From Oscheius onirici (taxonomy: Eukaryota > Nematoda > Chromadorea > Rhabditida > Rhabditidae), in contig OW051473.1 of NCBI GenBank assembly GCA_932521025.1, positions 1,178,001-1,242,000 of the forward strand: a stretch of DNA of 64,000 nucleotides. The letters run 5' to 3'. A program made the position numbers and the translations under genes. A model generated the notes under the pieces. It was given only the letters and a program-made list of their open reading frames with translations. It was not told the origin of the DNA and ran no database searches. Shown here in pieces: positions 46,414 to 58,377 of the stretch. Position 1 is the first letter of the stretch, and each line of letters begins with the position of its first letter.

Positions 46414-46687
46414 AGCTAATAAGAAGATATCTGTAATTTTTTCCTACATTCGATAACGTTGGAAAGTTTTTGCACTTTCTAAAAACGGTTATTGCATAAT
46501 ATTTTTGCAATAAGAACCAACATCCAAGTTCGTTCACGACTAACCCTGGGAACCGTTGCAAAAAAAAGAGCCATCCTCGTTAGCTTGGCTCAACGATCTG
46601 AAATTTTTTTGACGTGATAAAGAAAATGTTATCCTCATATGCTGCTTATTTGTTTCGAGACCCATAAACCAATTTTCGCAATGATGT

Positions 46688-46864
46688 CTGTGGTGGGCTC
46701 TGTTTGGATTTTTGTTTTTTTTGTCCCTTGAGATGCCACGAGATTTGATTTCAAGTCAGAATCTGTCAGGATCAGAATCACGTTTAAACTTGGAGTGGTA
46801 ACCACTTAGTTGAGCGAGGATAGGTTTTGTCAAAGATCGAGTTGAATGGGAATTTAGAACTTAG
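46688..46864 (-). repeat. Dispersed repeat, copy 3 (inverted)
   Basis: The reverse complement shares TTCCCATTCAACTCGATC, CCTATCCTCGCTCAACTAAG and CCAAACAGAGCCCACC with copies 1 and 2. Confidence 0.65.
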
Positions 46865-46989
46865 ACAGATTTTGTATCCCTCTAATGAAACCACAAAAAA
46901 AGGAAGAAATTTTAAAAGTTTTCAATGATCTTCTTCTATTCACCTCCTCCCTCTCTTACCATGATTGCCACCCAGCCTCTTATCAGCTC

Positions 46990-47441
46990 ATCCGAAAGCC
47001 GCTCAGTTGAGTGAGTTCTGTTTTATATCACTTTTGTGCACAGCAGGGTTTCTTTCTTCTTCATATCGCTTCATCAAACCCACAAAATTATCCGTTTTAT
47101 ACAAAACTAAGTTTGATGAGAGTAACCCATCTATAGTATTTCCTATCCAAACTTCTTTTGACCTGTTTTGGCCGCTTCTCTTTCCTCGTTGTACGGTATA
47201 CGTAGCGCTATATCTAAAAAATATTTAGATGCTGCGTTGGTCACAAATCATTCCAAACTATCATTATGACGATGAAAACATATACTCGCTGATGACCTAC
47301 TCGACGAATTTGAATACAGCTTCTATCATGTGCACTGGTTGCCAGCCCACACTCAAACAACATTTGGACAACGAATATAATCGTGTTCAAAGAGTGATTG
47401 ATCGTTACTTTGACGAGAGAATCAATCAGTTTTTTCAATAA
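46990..47441 (+). CDS. Uncharacterised small protein (model incomplete)
   Basis: A 33-nt intron (GTATACGTAGCG...ATATTTAG, 47196-47228) joins FLSSSYRFIKPTKLSVLYKT...DLFWPLLFPRCT to MLRWSQIIPNYHYDDENIY...NEYNRVQRVIDRYFDERINQ, ending at 47441. Because the intron is a multiple of three and removes the only stop, I think both parts are coding. The 5' exon is unresolved. No signal peptide or domain is recognised. Confidence 0.4.
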
Positions 47442-47725
47442 ACTCGAATTACAGTGCTTTTTATTGAATACTCCTTTTCAGTTGGATTACACGCTGCTTT
47501 TGGTATGGATATCGACTACATGTTGAGGAATGTAGTCTTGAAACAGCCCAGCTTTAACCAAAATGTACACAGTAATGGCGGACGTATAATATCAAGTTGT
47601 CTTACGTTCAAAATACCTCATTTCCTCATACTATCGCCCAGTATTCTTACACAAAACAGAGGTCTTGTTATATCACAAGATGCAAGAAAGAGCCGCATGA
47701 ATAAGAAATCAATAGGAACATCTGT

Positions 47726-48542
47726 TTATCCATTTAAGACGGTTTCAGTGTTAGTTGAAAAGTCGCTCACTCGACGTCCACCGGACGGATCAACGTTCTT
47801 ATTCAGGCTGTTATGATGCCGAACTTGGGACTTAAGTCCACGAAGAATGATCATCCCAGTGCCTAAGAAAACTAGTGAAACTGCAATACATATTCCTGAA
47901 AAGAAACATGGGATAAATTTGCGTTTTTTCCATACCTATCCATGAGTATATAGTGAGCGCGGCTTTGCTAACTTGACAATTGAGGGCAGCATACGACTCG
48001 CTTGCATTCTTCCAGTCGACTACAGTGTGAAAAGAATTCAACGAGCAGACGAACTGGTCTTCTAGAAAAAAGCCAAAGTCGGAGCAGAAAATGTTCCGTT
48101 TCAAATCCGCTAGCCGATTGTTCTTGCCGAGTATCATACAATGGTCTATGGGCTGCTCGCACTGTTCAAGAGTGCCAGCTTCTTCCTGAAAGGTATATTT
48201 TTGTGAGCCGACAATGTGTAAAACGTTGTGATGGTGAGGCGAAGTAGAATTATTAAAAGTAAGACCTTTAAAAGTAGAACCATTCGATTGCTTACCTTTG
48301 ATCTGTCTAGCTCGGAGCAGTTTGACTCAGTCATTCTGATTATTCTGATGAACGCTACACCTGAACCCGTATGCTCAAGCTACGCAATACGACAATGCTG
48401 ATGTTGCAAATCGATCTTTTACTATGAACAAGCTGGAACTCACGACAAAGTGGCAGTTGTCTTGAAATGAGGTGTTTGGCAGCCTAAGTGTTTCAGCAGT
48501 TGCGAGAAGAAAATTTGCTGAAAGGAGCACCACAAAATGCAT
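47726..48542 (-). CDS. Cys-rich single-pass membrane protein, family member 2 (about 200 aa)
   Basis: Four exons: a signal peptide (MHFVVLLSANFLLATAETL), a short linker exon with one Cys, a Cys-rich ectodomain exon (EEAGTLEQCEQPIDHC, NIFCSDFGFFLEDQFVCSL, YAALNCQVSKAALTIYSW) and a last exon with a transmembrane helix (GICIAVSLVFLGTGMIIL) plus a 35-residue tail. The intron before the helix splits a Gly codon exactly as in the gene at 11875-12391, and the motif C-[AS]-D-[LF]-G-x-F-x3-D-x3-C-S is shared, so these are diverged paralogues 36 kb apart. It should reside at the cell surface. No known domain name fits. Confidence 0.72.
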
Positions 48543-48934
48543 TTCACTATTGCCGTTCAAAAGACGCTTCGGAAATGGTCTAGATTATTAGAACAAACTA
48601 GCGGATATCCTATTGATAAAAAAGTGCACTTTTTTTCATTCGTTCGAGAGCTAGACAAAATATCAACCTGTTATGAGATTTTTTAGAGCTTTGATCCAGA
48701 CATGACGTTCTCGTGGCAGCTGTCTTGTTTTTGAAACTTATTTTGATTCTCGTTCACCTCAGTATCTTCCAGACAACAGCGCCGCTTCCCGAGAACAACA
48801 TGTGATGAGGACAAATACAACAATTCTGTTTCGGAACTGGACTGACTCACTTTTTCGTACATCAAAAGCGCATTTTTATCAACTGGTTCACAAAAACTTG
48901 ATTAAACGAATCTTGTTTCAAATCTCACAGTATC
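48543..48934. other. Divergent intergenic region
   Basis: 392 bp between divergent genes; it presumably contains both promoters. No gene. Confidence 0.5.
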
Positions 48935-49458
48935 ATGTGGAGTATTTTACTATTATTCCTCGTCCAAGCACACAGTTATCGTCTCAGTATCTCTCCCATT
49001 GAAGACGAAGAAAGAATGGTGAGTCATGCCTTTGAAATATGCTAGATAACCCGTTTTAAGTACAAATTCCTTTCAAACTACTTCAGTAGTAAAGAAATCG
49101 ACAAACTCACTTATGAAACCCTCGGAGAGTTTCATTTTGATGGAGCACCGACGCTGGAAGACATTCGCAGCTACATCAAAAGCAAATATCCCATGTTTCA
49201 TGTCTCTGTAAGTAAAAATACAGTCAAATCTTTTACGCTTTTCAGCTATTGGACAAGCTCATAACAGTGAAACCTGGCTTTAAAAAAGAGTTGGTCGAAG
49301 TACTGAACAAATGTGGACACAAAGGATCCCTAAACACATCTTTGGAGCTGGTGGAAGCTTCTAAAAAGTACGCCTACAAAGTCGCCGTTTCACCCTACAA
49401 GACAAGGATCAATTGGGTAGGAGCAGACTGGGTCTTCCATCTCAGAGCAACACAATGA
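48935..49458 (+). CDS. Secreted protein of unknown function (147 aa)
   Basis: Three exons (48935-49018, 49061-49207, 49246-49458) have phase-0 introns. The signal peptide is MWSILLLFLVQAHS. The mature protein is mostly charged and amphipathic: IEDEERMYKFLSNYFSSKEI, GEFHFDGAPTLEDIRSYIKS, LLDKLITVKPGFKKELVEVL, NKCGHKGSLNTSLELVEASK. It has one Cys. A downstream paralogue (49828) shares the first two exons. I recognise no family; the helical, Lys/Glu-rich look would suit a small secreted binding protein, but that is only an impression. Confidence 0.65.
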
Positions 49459-49827
49459 AATAAATACTTTTTCTTTTTAAGAAGGCCGACATGTTGTGAT
49501 TTTTCAGAGACCTTGTCTCTTTTAGGATTCAAGTTGCTAAGGGTTTACCCATGCAACCTGTTCTAACCAACGCAAATTACGAAAAACGGAAGTTTCGCCA
49601 GTGAAAGCCTCGATCTGAATCACAGCGAAACGCTAAAATTTAAAAATGCTCGATGAAAAAGATTCGTCTTTCTCTCGGCAACAAACCTATCAGTTCCCGT
49701 CAAGGTTTTATCAAAGCGGTCATCGTATTCGGCAGCTTTAGATTAGTTTTATGGCCTCATTTTTTACACATTTGAAAAAGCTATCTCCAATCATTCAGTC
49801 GCTGTGACATTGTAGACGCACTTCTCA
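49459..49827. other. Intergenic region
   Basis: 369 bp spacer with AATAAA just after the upstream gene (near 49460). No gene. Confidence 0.5.
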
Positions 49828-50020
49828 ATGAAGCTTCTTCTGTTCTTCACGCTGGCTTTCATAACTCTTCCTCTGCAAAGCTTTCCAAAGGTGCAGGATG
49901 AGGAAAGAATGGTTTGTTCGATTCTGTGTCTTGTTCTGCATACCGTTTCAGTATAAGTGGCTCTTGAAGCAGCAGTCGATGTCTACTGTCACGGTGAGTC
50001 TTCAAAAAGTAATTGTTTAA
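49828..50020 (+). CDS. Truncated paralogue of the secreted protein at 48935 (50 aa or pseudogene)
   Basis: Exon 1 (49828-49911) has exactly the 84-nt length of its neighbour's exon 1, encodes a signal peptide (MKLLLFFTLAFITLPLQS) and ends DEERM at a phase-0 donor. Exon 2 begins YKWLLKQQSMSTVT, parallel to YKFLSNYF next door. After 14 codons a GTGAGT donor is followed in frame by VSLQKVIV, TAA and an overlapping AATAAA (50019-50024), and no further matching exon is seen. It is either a micro-secreted protein of 50 residues or a 3'-truncated duplicate. Confidence 0.5.
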
Positions 50021-50181
50021 TAAAGCTACAAAAAATGTAATATAAATATATTTGCAAACGTAGCTATTTTTGGACTTCTGAACCTGAAGATATCCCTTTT
50101 TGAAGCCAAGCAAGACAATATGATGAAATTGCTTCTTTTTATTACGAGAAATCTATTTTAGATCGACTGGCCAAGAAGTTT

Positions 50182-51041
50182 ATGGGAGAACAAAACACCA
50201 AGCAAGCTGTCGAGACGTTCGAGAACCACCGTCCACAAATCGATGTCAAGGCAGAAATCGACCAGGTTGTGGCGTCCTATCTGCAGAGAAAGGAAGTAAG
50301 AATGGCCAACACTTCGCCATGGAAAGAGCGCACTCTTCGTCAGAGAAAGCCCAAAACAATGGAGGAACCTGAAACTGCTAGCTCGCGTACTCCTGTCAAG
50401 AAATTGAAGAGGACTGGTCCAGAGAAGAATGTTCAGATACCCCAGAAGAGCCGACAAGGCCAAACCGCTCAGAATCTTCTGAAAAAGTTGGAGCAGCCGG
50501 TTCCGGAAAAGAAACCCTGTGACTGCTCTCGCGGATATTCTCTTGCTGTTCTTCACGACCAAGTCCAAGATATCTCCTATACGATGAAAAGGATGAATGA
50601 AATGAATGGCGAGATTATCAAACAATTGAATAGTTCTGATCGACGCCCTGTGAACGAGCCAACTGCTCAGGTAAGATTATATTAGTAAATAAACACATGA
50701 AATACAAAAAAGATGTTTTAAGTTATAATCTGCAGAAAAAATGATCATATTGAAAATTTAGAAAATTTTAGAAACCAATGGGATTGGTGGAGTCTGCTAT
50801 TCTGAAGACGGCTTGCAAGGACCTGTCTGCCGCCGTTGTTGCAGCTTTCCGTAAACACGGCTGGGTAATTCGGGACAACACGAAGACGATCGATATCAAG
50901 GCTTGGAGGTCGGTGCTCGACATGTTTGAGCACAAGTCTGCTAGCAGCAAGCTTGAGAAACTGTGCGACGAAATCGAAGAAATTGGTAATGTGAGTCTCG
51001 AAGAGAAGGGAGAAAAAGGCGGCGATGGAGTTAATGTTTGA
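50182..51041 (+). CDS. Lysine-rich protein of unknown function with a decayed copy nearby (252 aa)
   Basis: Exons 50182-50670 and 50772-51041 join at phase 0. The first two-thirds is basic and polar (KERTLRQRKPKTMEEPETAS; KKLKRTGPEKNVQIPQKS) with a CDCSRGYSLAVLHDQVQDIS helix; the basic clusters would suit nuclear import. The last exon is a compact helical block (MGLVESAILKTACKDLSAAV, FRKHGWVIRDNTKTIDIKAW) that also occurs as a damaged copy at 60932-61060. An acceptor (ATTTTAG, ending 50160) lies just upstream and the frame is open to it, so the start could be further 5'. No known domain. Confidence 0.65.
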
Positions 51042-51890
51042 GGAAGGAGGCATTGTAGGACTCGAAGTTGTTTTTGATTCGTCATTATTATTCTAGATTT
51101 ATGCATACCTTAACCAACCTCTTTCACATTTATGCAATGTAACTCCCAAAGAATTTAAACACGCTCTTGCCCAAAATTTTAGAATCTTTTATCATTTAAA
51201 GCTTTAAATAAATCATTTCGCGGTTATGTAGGCAATGTATTCTTCAATCATGTAGTTTTATATTTCGCAGATAGTTTGTTGCATAATAAAGTCATCTTAT
51301 CAAAAGAAAAAATGCCGAATTTCGCCAAAAGTGACAAGTTAGGGGGGATTTAAATTTTTTAATCACAAAACCACACAAGTTGATACTGTGCAGGGGGGTT
51401 GGGTATATAATGCTGCAGTGCGGCATCATATAGACAACCCTGGAGATTGCCGTTTAAAAAAATATAGGCGAAAACACAAAAAAAAATGCCCAAATTTCAA
51501 TTAGTAAATCGGCATGTAAAACCACATAAATAAACCAAATCACTTAAGATTTGGGGGTAAGAACGGTCTTTCGTAGGGCTAACTTCAGCCAGAAAATCAG
51601 ACCTAAACGATCTATCTACGCGACGCTAGACCCAAATAGTAATTAATTAGTGTCCACCCCTGTATTATGACAGGTTTACTGAACCAATGTACATACTTAT
51701 TAATATTATTATGACGTGGTTGGAATGACTAGCAGGTATAACTCAGTTCGTAGTTTGAGAGTTGCGATAAATATAAAGTGTAGTAGTGGGCGACCTGCTA
51801 GACCCGGAATGGCTTGGAGAGAATAGAACCCGATATTATTACTGAAATGTTAGAATAAAAAAACTTAAAGATGAGCACCTACAGTTGTGG
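51042..51890. other. Convergent intergenic region
   Basis: 849 bp, very AT-rich, with AATAAA at about 51207 and TTGCATAATAAAG near 51282 as possible 3' ends. No gene. Confidence 0.5.
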
Positions 51891-53537
51891 TTACATTACT
51901 TCGGACTCGTCCTCAGCCATGCCTAAATGAGTGTCTTCTTCGAGCTTCCGCTTGTCTCTTTTCGGTTGCTGAAAACACGTAAATTGAAACCAAAAAAATA
52001 ATTTCACCTTCTTCTCCGGTGTTTCTTCTTGATCCGGGGTTCCAAATAGTTCCCTGTCAGCAAATTGGTCTTTCCACGATGTGGGTTTACATATGTGTGG
52101 AAGAGTCTCTGGACACTTGAGAAAGTAGGTAGTGTCAAGAGACGCCTAGATTGGAAAATATATGAGCAAATTGTAAGAAAAATACCATTATATGTAAAGT
52201 CTTCTTCTTGTTCTTACAGCCGTTGCAGACGAATGTTTTGGCGTCGCCACGGCCGTTAATCTTTTTGAAATGGAAGGAATAGCAATTGTCGTTGTTGATT
52301 TTCGATCTGAAAATGTAATGCTTTTCGCTATTAACGACAAAAGTAGCTTGCAGTCAACATTGGAGTACAAAACAAAAGAACCATCGTCGGCCCCATCGAC
52401 ACTCCGTATTAGTCGTATCGTTAAAGACGGAGCTCAAACTACTGATTTTAGTGCGTTAGTTTTTAGCTCATGGTCGTTTACGTTTTGCGCTCAGTAAAAA
52501 ATATTATCCAATGCGTATATAAACAGTGTATGATGTTCCAAAACACGTTCGCTTGACCTGTTCCGGTACGAAACTAGTTTTCAGAGGTGTCTGGTGGAAT
52601 AACGTCCATTCTATTAAAGTTCTAACGTCTCTGTGTGTCTATCTGTAGCCTCGGTTTGGGCAAAGTGAAAAGTGATGCGGCGGGATCGAAACCGCTTGGG
52701 CGCCAAGTTGCGCGCGCTGGCACGGCACCACAAAGGCAAGTGTGAGAAAGTTCGCGGATGATACAACGCTGGCTGCGCAGTGAGTCAGATCAGGCCAGGC
52801 TGGCCTCTTACTCTACTTGTTTCTGATCATTTGTGTTTTGCTCTAAATGCAGCCGAGGAAAAGGAATAGAACATTAATTACCTGTAGATAAGAAGCGGAT
52901 GCTTTCCCTGTTTTGTCTTCACAGCAATAGCTGGAAATTCGGGGTTCTTTAGCGGTATGTCCCCTGGCGGTCTGGATATTGTTCTCGCGCCGATCTTTTT
53001 TCCATTTGCTGTCTTCTTGATGCTGCCACCAGCTTTTGCAGCATCCAGCTTTTGCTGTAGGTCCTTTCTCCGTACAATTGGTGCGTAGACTAGCTTCTGA
53101 AAGCATCAAAATCTGAATTCAAAATCAAGTACTTGACTTACACTAGTATCCATTTGAGGATATGAGAGAGGTATCAAATCGTAATTTGTTGCCGTCTCCG
53201 GAATGGCTTGTTGTTGTGGAAGGGGAATCTAAAAATTCGATGTTAGACGTGATTTAACAATCTTAGATTAGAACTGTGTTAGCTTCGGATATTGAATGGC
53301 GAGAAAATAAAAAATTTGGTTGCTACATCGTGGCCACACCTCTTCAGGAGTTCACTTACTGTTAAATATTAAAGCTAACCAGCATGCACTCAGATAAGCT
53401 CGAATATTGCCTGGATTTTAAGAAAACAAAAACTTTAAGCCTACCTCATATCTTGGAATCTTGTCCTGTGGAGTGTAGGACGTTGCAGAAGAGTAGGTGA
53501 CGATTGGCGAGAATATCGGCCACCCGTGGTTTTGCAT
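51891..53537 (-). CDS. Putative zinc-binding (FLYWCH-like) protein (about 240 aa)
   Basis: Six exons join in frame from ATG 53537. Order: Tyr/Pro-rich N-terminus (MQNHGWPIFSPIVTYSSAT; PLPQQQAIPETATNYDL), a basic segment (KLVYAPIVRRKDLQQKLDAA; IKKTANGKKIGARTI), then GKHPLLIYRSKINNDNCYSF, HFKKINGRGDAKTFVCNGCK, and a tail with two more Cys (KCPETLPHIC) ending in acidic DESEVM. The pattern P-L-L-x-Y ... Y-x-F ... F-x-C-x2-C resembles the nematode FLYWCH-type zinc fingers, which bind DNA; a final His is not obvious, so the assignment is tentative. Intron 3 (about 52305-52880) hosts repeat-like DNA. Exon joins, including the split Arg codon across that intron, are clean. Confidence 0.6.
52602..52800 (+). 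repeat. Repeat-like insertion inside an intron
   Basis: CGTCCATTCTATTAAAGTT and TTTGGGC blocks recur at 59438-59520, and a shorter CCATTCTATTAAA occurs at about 37050. The following G+C-rich block (CGCGCGCTGGCACGGCACCA, then AGGCCAGGCTGGCC) resembles 38570-38700. Confidence 0.45.
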
Positions 53538-56192
53538 CGTTTGCGGGAAGCTGAAAACGAACTATTTGAAAAATGAAGAATGTTTGTGACTGGAAACGCG
53601 AGACGCAATCAATGTGCCGTACCAACCTTCAATTCAGCCGAAATGGCCGTCACTCGTCGACGTCTCCGTGGTAACCAGTGATAAGTCCGACTTCGATGAC
53701 AATTTGGATAATCTTAGACCCTCTTCCACTTAATTAACTTCACGCTTTTTTGGTTTGAGATTGGGGAAAAGAGAAAACAAATTACATTCTAGGTAATAAT
53801 GAAATATAGTAGAAGTAATGTTTTCAAGCCTCTCAAAAAACGGATTCTCATTTTAATCAAAACATTGTTTACAGTAGAGCATTTGGCTTATCGCGTTTCG
53901 TGAAAATTAAACTCGTAAAACTGCGTCGGATTAATATTGATTTTTGCGTTCTACTGAACAAATTAAAGTGAAAGTAAAGGATAGCAAGTTAACATCTGTT
54001 CCTCACACTCGTATCGATATAGGTCAACCTCAAATGTGATCACAAACTTTTGGTCAGTATTAACACTGAAAAACTTCTTTATAGGTTGCACTTGTTTCGC
54101 TTTATGAATTTAAAAAAGTAGTTTAAAAACGTAAAGGTTGAATTCCAAAACTGGGTAGGGGAGCAATATTCTGCACGCTAGCCGGTAATCAATTCCGGTT
54201 ATGGGCCGAATCTAGGTCAGACTACTGTCTCTCAGCATCTACTATTAGTTGCAGTGTATTGTTCAAAACGAAAGCTACGGTTTTCACAAAAATAGTAGTT
54301 CTCAGAACGAATGGGATCGAAGGAGCGAAGGAATCAATGTAATGGTTCTTTGTGTGCTAGCAATGCCAGCTGGTCGTTTGGTTCCTGCCGCACAGAGAGC
54401 GAGAGAGGCCAGAGAAGTAAAGGAGTAAAACTGACGCTACTAGAAATACGGCCTATTTTCACATAGAAAACTGAATGTTTTTGATGTTTTAAACGTATAA
54501 TATTACTATGTTCCGGAAGATATACCACAATCTATGTTGAAAATGTTAACCACTGAGGAAACTGCCTCTAAAGGAAAACTATAATGCACGCTGTTTAGCG
54601 TAATGTGAACACGGCTTGGCTTGAACGCAGCTGCTGTCAGGGAGCATCGACCTCAATCTGTTCCTATTGCTTCGGGGCAAATACTGGATTTCTTTTGAAG
54701 TGAAGTGAGTTAATTTAATGTTAGTTTTGGTTTCGACAAATTTACCGAAATAAGTGAAACGGGAATTTTATATTTTTGTTTTCAGGCACTGTTTCAAAGA
54801 TAATGGAGATGTCGTGAACATAGCGTATCAGAACAGGTGAGCCTTTTTATTATCTTTAATAATACTTACAAGGGATGACCTGGCACAGAGGGACCAGAGA
54901 TTTCGGGCTTGGCTTCAACAGGCTCTGGAGATGCCGGATGGCCTCTAGGCTGACTCTCAGTCTGACTTCTTTATTGTATCGCGTCCTGTATTTCCAATCT
55001 GAAAAGGCGTCTTTTTGGTAGTAATAACGAAATCTTACTTTATCGACTCGCTTCTTTGTTCTTGAGCCTGTTCTCCCCTTTTCACAGGTTCGGGAACTCG
55101 TCGTTGGGGCGGCCAATTGGGGAAGAATCTAAATTTCGGGCTATGCTACTCTATTTTACAAAGCTTACCACATTTCATAACAGACTGACAATGCTGCAGC
55201 AATCATATCATCCGGGATGTTCTAGGAAAACTTTACAGCGTTCAATATATTGGACGATAGGTTCGAATTCCATTGCAAACCTATAAAAAGATTTTTTTAG
55301 TAAAAGAAAAAAGGAGAAAGAGAAATAGAGATTAGCTTTTTGGAACAAACTAGATGGGAAAGGAACGGTTGTCCTTTTTCACTCCCATAGCCGCTTTCCA
55401 CGCCAAATAGCCGCCATTGGATACGTTCAATTCTAAACTGTCGCGTGAGCTAGGAAACTTAGGTTTCTTCAGAAAGTTGCAAAATAATGATGTGGGGGGG
55501 GGGGGGGGGAGCAGAGTAAGCTTTCAAAGTGCACATTGTGGGAGAAGTGGCCACAAGATCATCAAAAGCTGCATTGAAATATCGAAGAGGCGGAGTCTGT
55601 GGGTGGAGAGCCTGTTGTCCAGAACAGATCTGTTCCCAGACTGTGAGTAATACAAACGTGCGCCCAGAAAGGTTACAAAGTGCATCAGACTCCTAAACAA
55701 CATTTGAGCTGTCTGGTACGGAGTCTGAAACTGTTTCTCTATCGTTTGGTACTGAGTTTATGATTGGTGTAAGGAGCTACGATACGGAAAGGGGTCATGA
55801 TGGCGCTTACAGGCGCTTACGTCCGGACATTGCAGTAACCACTCCATTTTCAAGAAAACGAACAAATTTTTCCAGATTCCATCGGCGGAATCAGGACAAT
55901 GAAGTGGAAGCTGCGAGAACAATCAGCTAATAACTATGCGGAAACCGGTGGGAGAGTTCACTCTGGAGTAAACTGTTTTTCAAGCGGTATGTTTTTTTCA
56001 TTCTTTTAATCAGTATGTTCAGGCGAGCTTCCGTTCCAAAAATCAACGAGACCAAGTTGAGTTGAAGGCGCACACGTTGGACATAAGCCTCTGCATCGAA
56101 CATAGACATTCGCAAGTGGTTTTCATATTTTCATAAGTTTTAACAGATGAACATGTCATACACTGTTTTTTTTTACAATAGAAGTGATAGAT
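53538..56192. other. Mostly gene-free 2.6-kb stretch
   Basis: Contains a possible minus-strand coding fragment at about 54880-55120. There a basic segment (RTGSRTKKRVDK) ends at a good donor and a Pro-rich stretch (TESQPRGHPASPEPVEAKPE) reads in another frame, but the pieces do not join without a stop. A run of 16 or so G lies at about 55494-55509. No gene is claimed. Confidence 0.4.
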
Positions 56193-57443
56193 TCAAGAAA
56201 CCTTTGTGACTTGTGTTACAACCTCTACGGGACTAGACTTTCCGCTGAGTAGTTGGAATAAAAATTGTCTGTAGGGGGGCACAAAAGCGAAAGTAACCAA
56301 AGCACTAGTCAGAGGGTATACGGACAGTGTTGAATGGATCAGAACCCATCCGAACAGGGTGACGTTTCCACAGGAAGAATTTGAAAAGACGATAGGATAG
56401 AATGTAGAACTGGCTGCTAGCAAGAAGATTAAGGGTTGAGAGCTCTGAATCCGTGTTTTATAACTAGAATAGGAAAAAACTACCTGAATAACCAACATCA
56501 AAGTTATTCTCCGCTGCAGTCCGAAGTTTGCTGTGCTGATGGACGATTTCAGCATGTCTAGCTTGATTCGGCGATATGTCAAATAGGACATGACATAATA
56601 CGTAGTTGAAGAAACTATAAGGCCTGCTAAAACATATACGCCTGAAAAGGCCATGAGTGGATATTGCTATGTGACCTACACAGAACAGAGACTCCGCAGA
56701 AGTACAACAGTACGAGAACATCTTCTTGTGTATCCACAGTTCTGCATTCTGTGAGGTTTTGAGAAGTGATGTACTTTTCTATGTCATAAAATAACAGGAA
56801 ATATAGAGAACAAAAGTTAATCTTACTATTTTGTTGAACCAGACACTCTTCAGCCACAATGTGGAAATTGTCAATGTTGCTATGAACATAGAGGCGTTCA
56901 TTACGCATAGCCTGTAGAAATTAACATTATTTTGAAGATAATACTGCTTATTTTCGCTTTGACCCATTTTTACTACAAAAATATTAAATGCTTACCATCC
57001 ATGCTTGACATTAACCTTAAAATTATACGCAATCGAAAGTCTGTACAGACAAGCTTCTAGAAAAGCTCCGCCGCCAGCCAGGAGAAGGACGAAACATGTG
57101 GCAATCTGAGGAATTTGAATACGTTAAAAAATTTCCTCTTCATACGGCTAACGAAGGACCCCAATCTGCTCCAGCGTACTTGAAAAAACCGTTGACTCTG
57201 ACGAGAGGACAGGGATAGAAATGTTCGGAAGACAGCCCAGTATTGGCCATTGTTACTGTCAAAATTTCGAGGGACTAAAACATTGTGAGAAATTTCGCTT
57301 ATTCTTACCGAAATTTTTATCAAAAATGGCTTGATTTTTGCCATTTTGCTTGGTGTCTGTTTGAAAATTGCTAAGAGCAACAAGAACTGTAGTAGAAACG
57401 AGAGAACGGCTGTTGAATAAATGAAAATGTAAATGGGATCCAT
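56193..57443 (-). CDS. Serpentine chemoreceptor, Str-superfamily type
   Basis: Seven exons join in frame from MDPIYIFIYSTAVLSFLLQF (57443). Hydrophobic segments: LLQFLLLLAIFKQTPSK (TM1), IATCFVLLLAGGGAFLEACL (TM3 region), MNASMFIATLTISTLWL (TM4), CVYVLAGLIVSSTTYYVMSY (TM5), LMLVIQ-SSQPLIFLLAASST (TM6) and LIHSTLSVYPLTSALVTFAF (TM7), followed by VPPYRQFLF. The Y-P-x..T..F..PYR ending is the hallmark of str/srd/srh-type nematode receptors, and the glycosylation-type loop CNVTLF-like region lies outside. Three junctions use alternative donors that I chose to keep frame. Length (about 300 residues) fits the family. Likely an odorant receptor in ciliated sensory neurons. Confidence 0.78.
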
Positions 57444-58377
57444 CTAAACTTGTTTTTCAAAAAGATTCAAAAAGAGACAGTAAAAAACTATGGTTTCGAC
57501 GATACAAATGTAAATTTTTTGGCAGAAATCTGAAGGGCTGAGAGCGCAAAATGACTTGATCTTTTCATGTGAGCAAAAGATGCTTCTACGCCTGTGTTCA
57601 AGATAATTGTGCTGCGCTCAAACGGAATATTATCTCTGTTATCCGATCACATGAAATTGACGATTGTAGAAAGAAAAATGTTAAGAGACCAGTCCGTTTT
57701 TCCGTTATTTTAGGTCAAGAAAACCGGAAAATATGGGAACACTGAAAACTACAGGCAGAAACTAGATTTTTGAATTCACTCAGTTATCTAATAAAAGAGC
57801 AATTGTAGAGAGATGAATTACTGAAGTTCCATGACTCTTTTCTTTGAAAGTTTCATGACATGGGGCTTATCTAAATTTTCTGAACTTTTCCTTTTCGTAA
57901 CAAAAATTTTCTGAAGCAAAAAAAACTTGTTCTTCAATCGCTGCGGCAATTAGAAACTAACTGAATCGCGTATCACAATCTAGAGATAAAAGTTGCGAAC
58001 GATAGAATGACATGTATATGAAAAACTTTGATCATACGAGAACTATTCAAAAGGAAGCGAAAACGACTTCAGTACACGTTCAACTGATTAGACCTTTCAT
58101 AAGATGCTAAAGCGGTCAAATGCTTCTGTATTACATTGTGAGTAATATGAAAGATTAAACGAGCGGCAGTCTTGTAAAATTGCACGTTTAAAAATGCGAT
58201 TATAGTTGCAGATAGTTGACTTTTCAGTGGTTTGATGACCACTGAACAAAAGCACCACTGGAAACAGTATAGGTGACGGCAATCTGATCAGTAACGAAGC
58301 ATCTTGAGGTTTGAACCAGCATGTGCTATACGTCTGATAACGGAAATCTTTCAGGTTACTGACAATAAGTGGTTTTT
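57444..58377. other. Intergenic region
   Basis: About 930 bp AT-rich DNA with no supported gene; a likely promoter for the receptor. The duplicated fragment at 58378 follows. Confidence 0.5.

Noticed and set aside
52678-52700. tRNA-like B box (GGTTTCGATCC on the minus strand)
   Set aside because: No acceptor stem, D arm or A box at the right distance; at most a worn SINE promoter.
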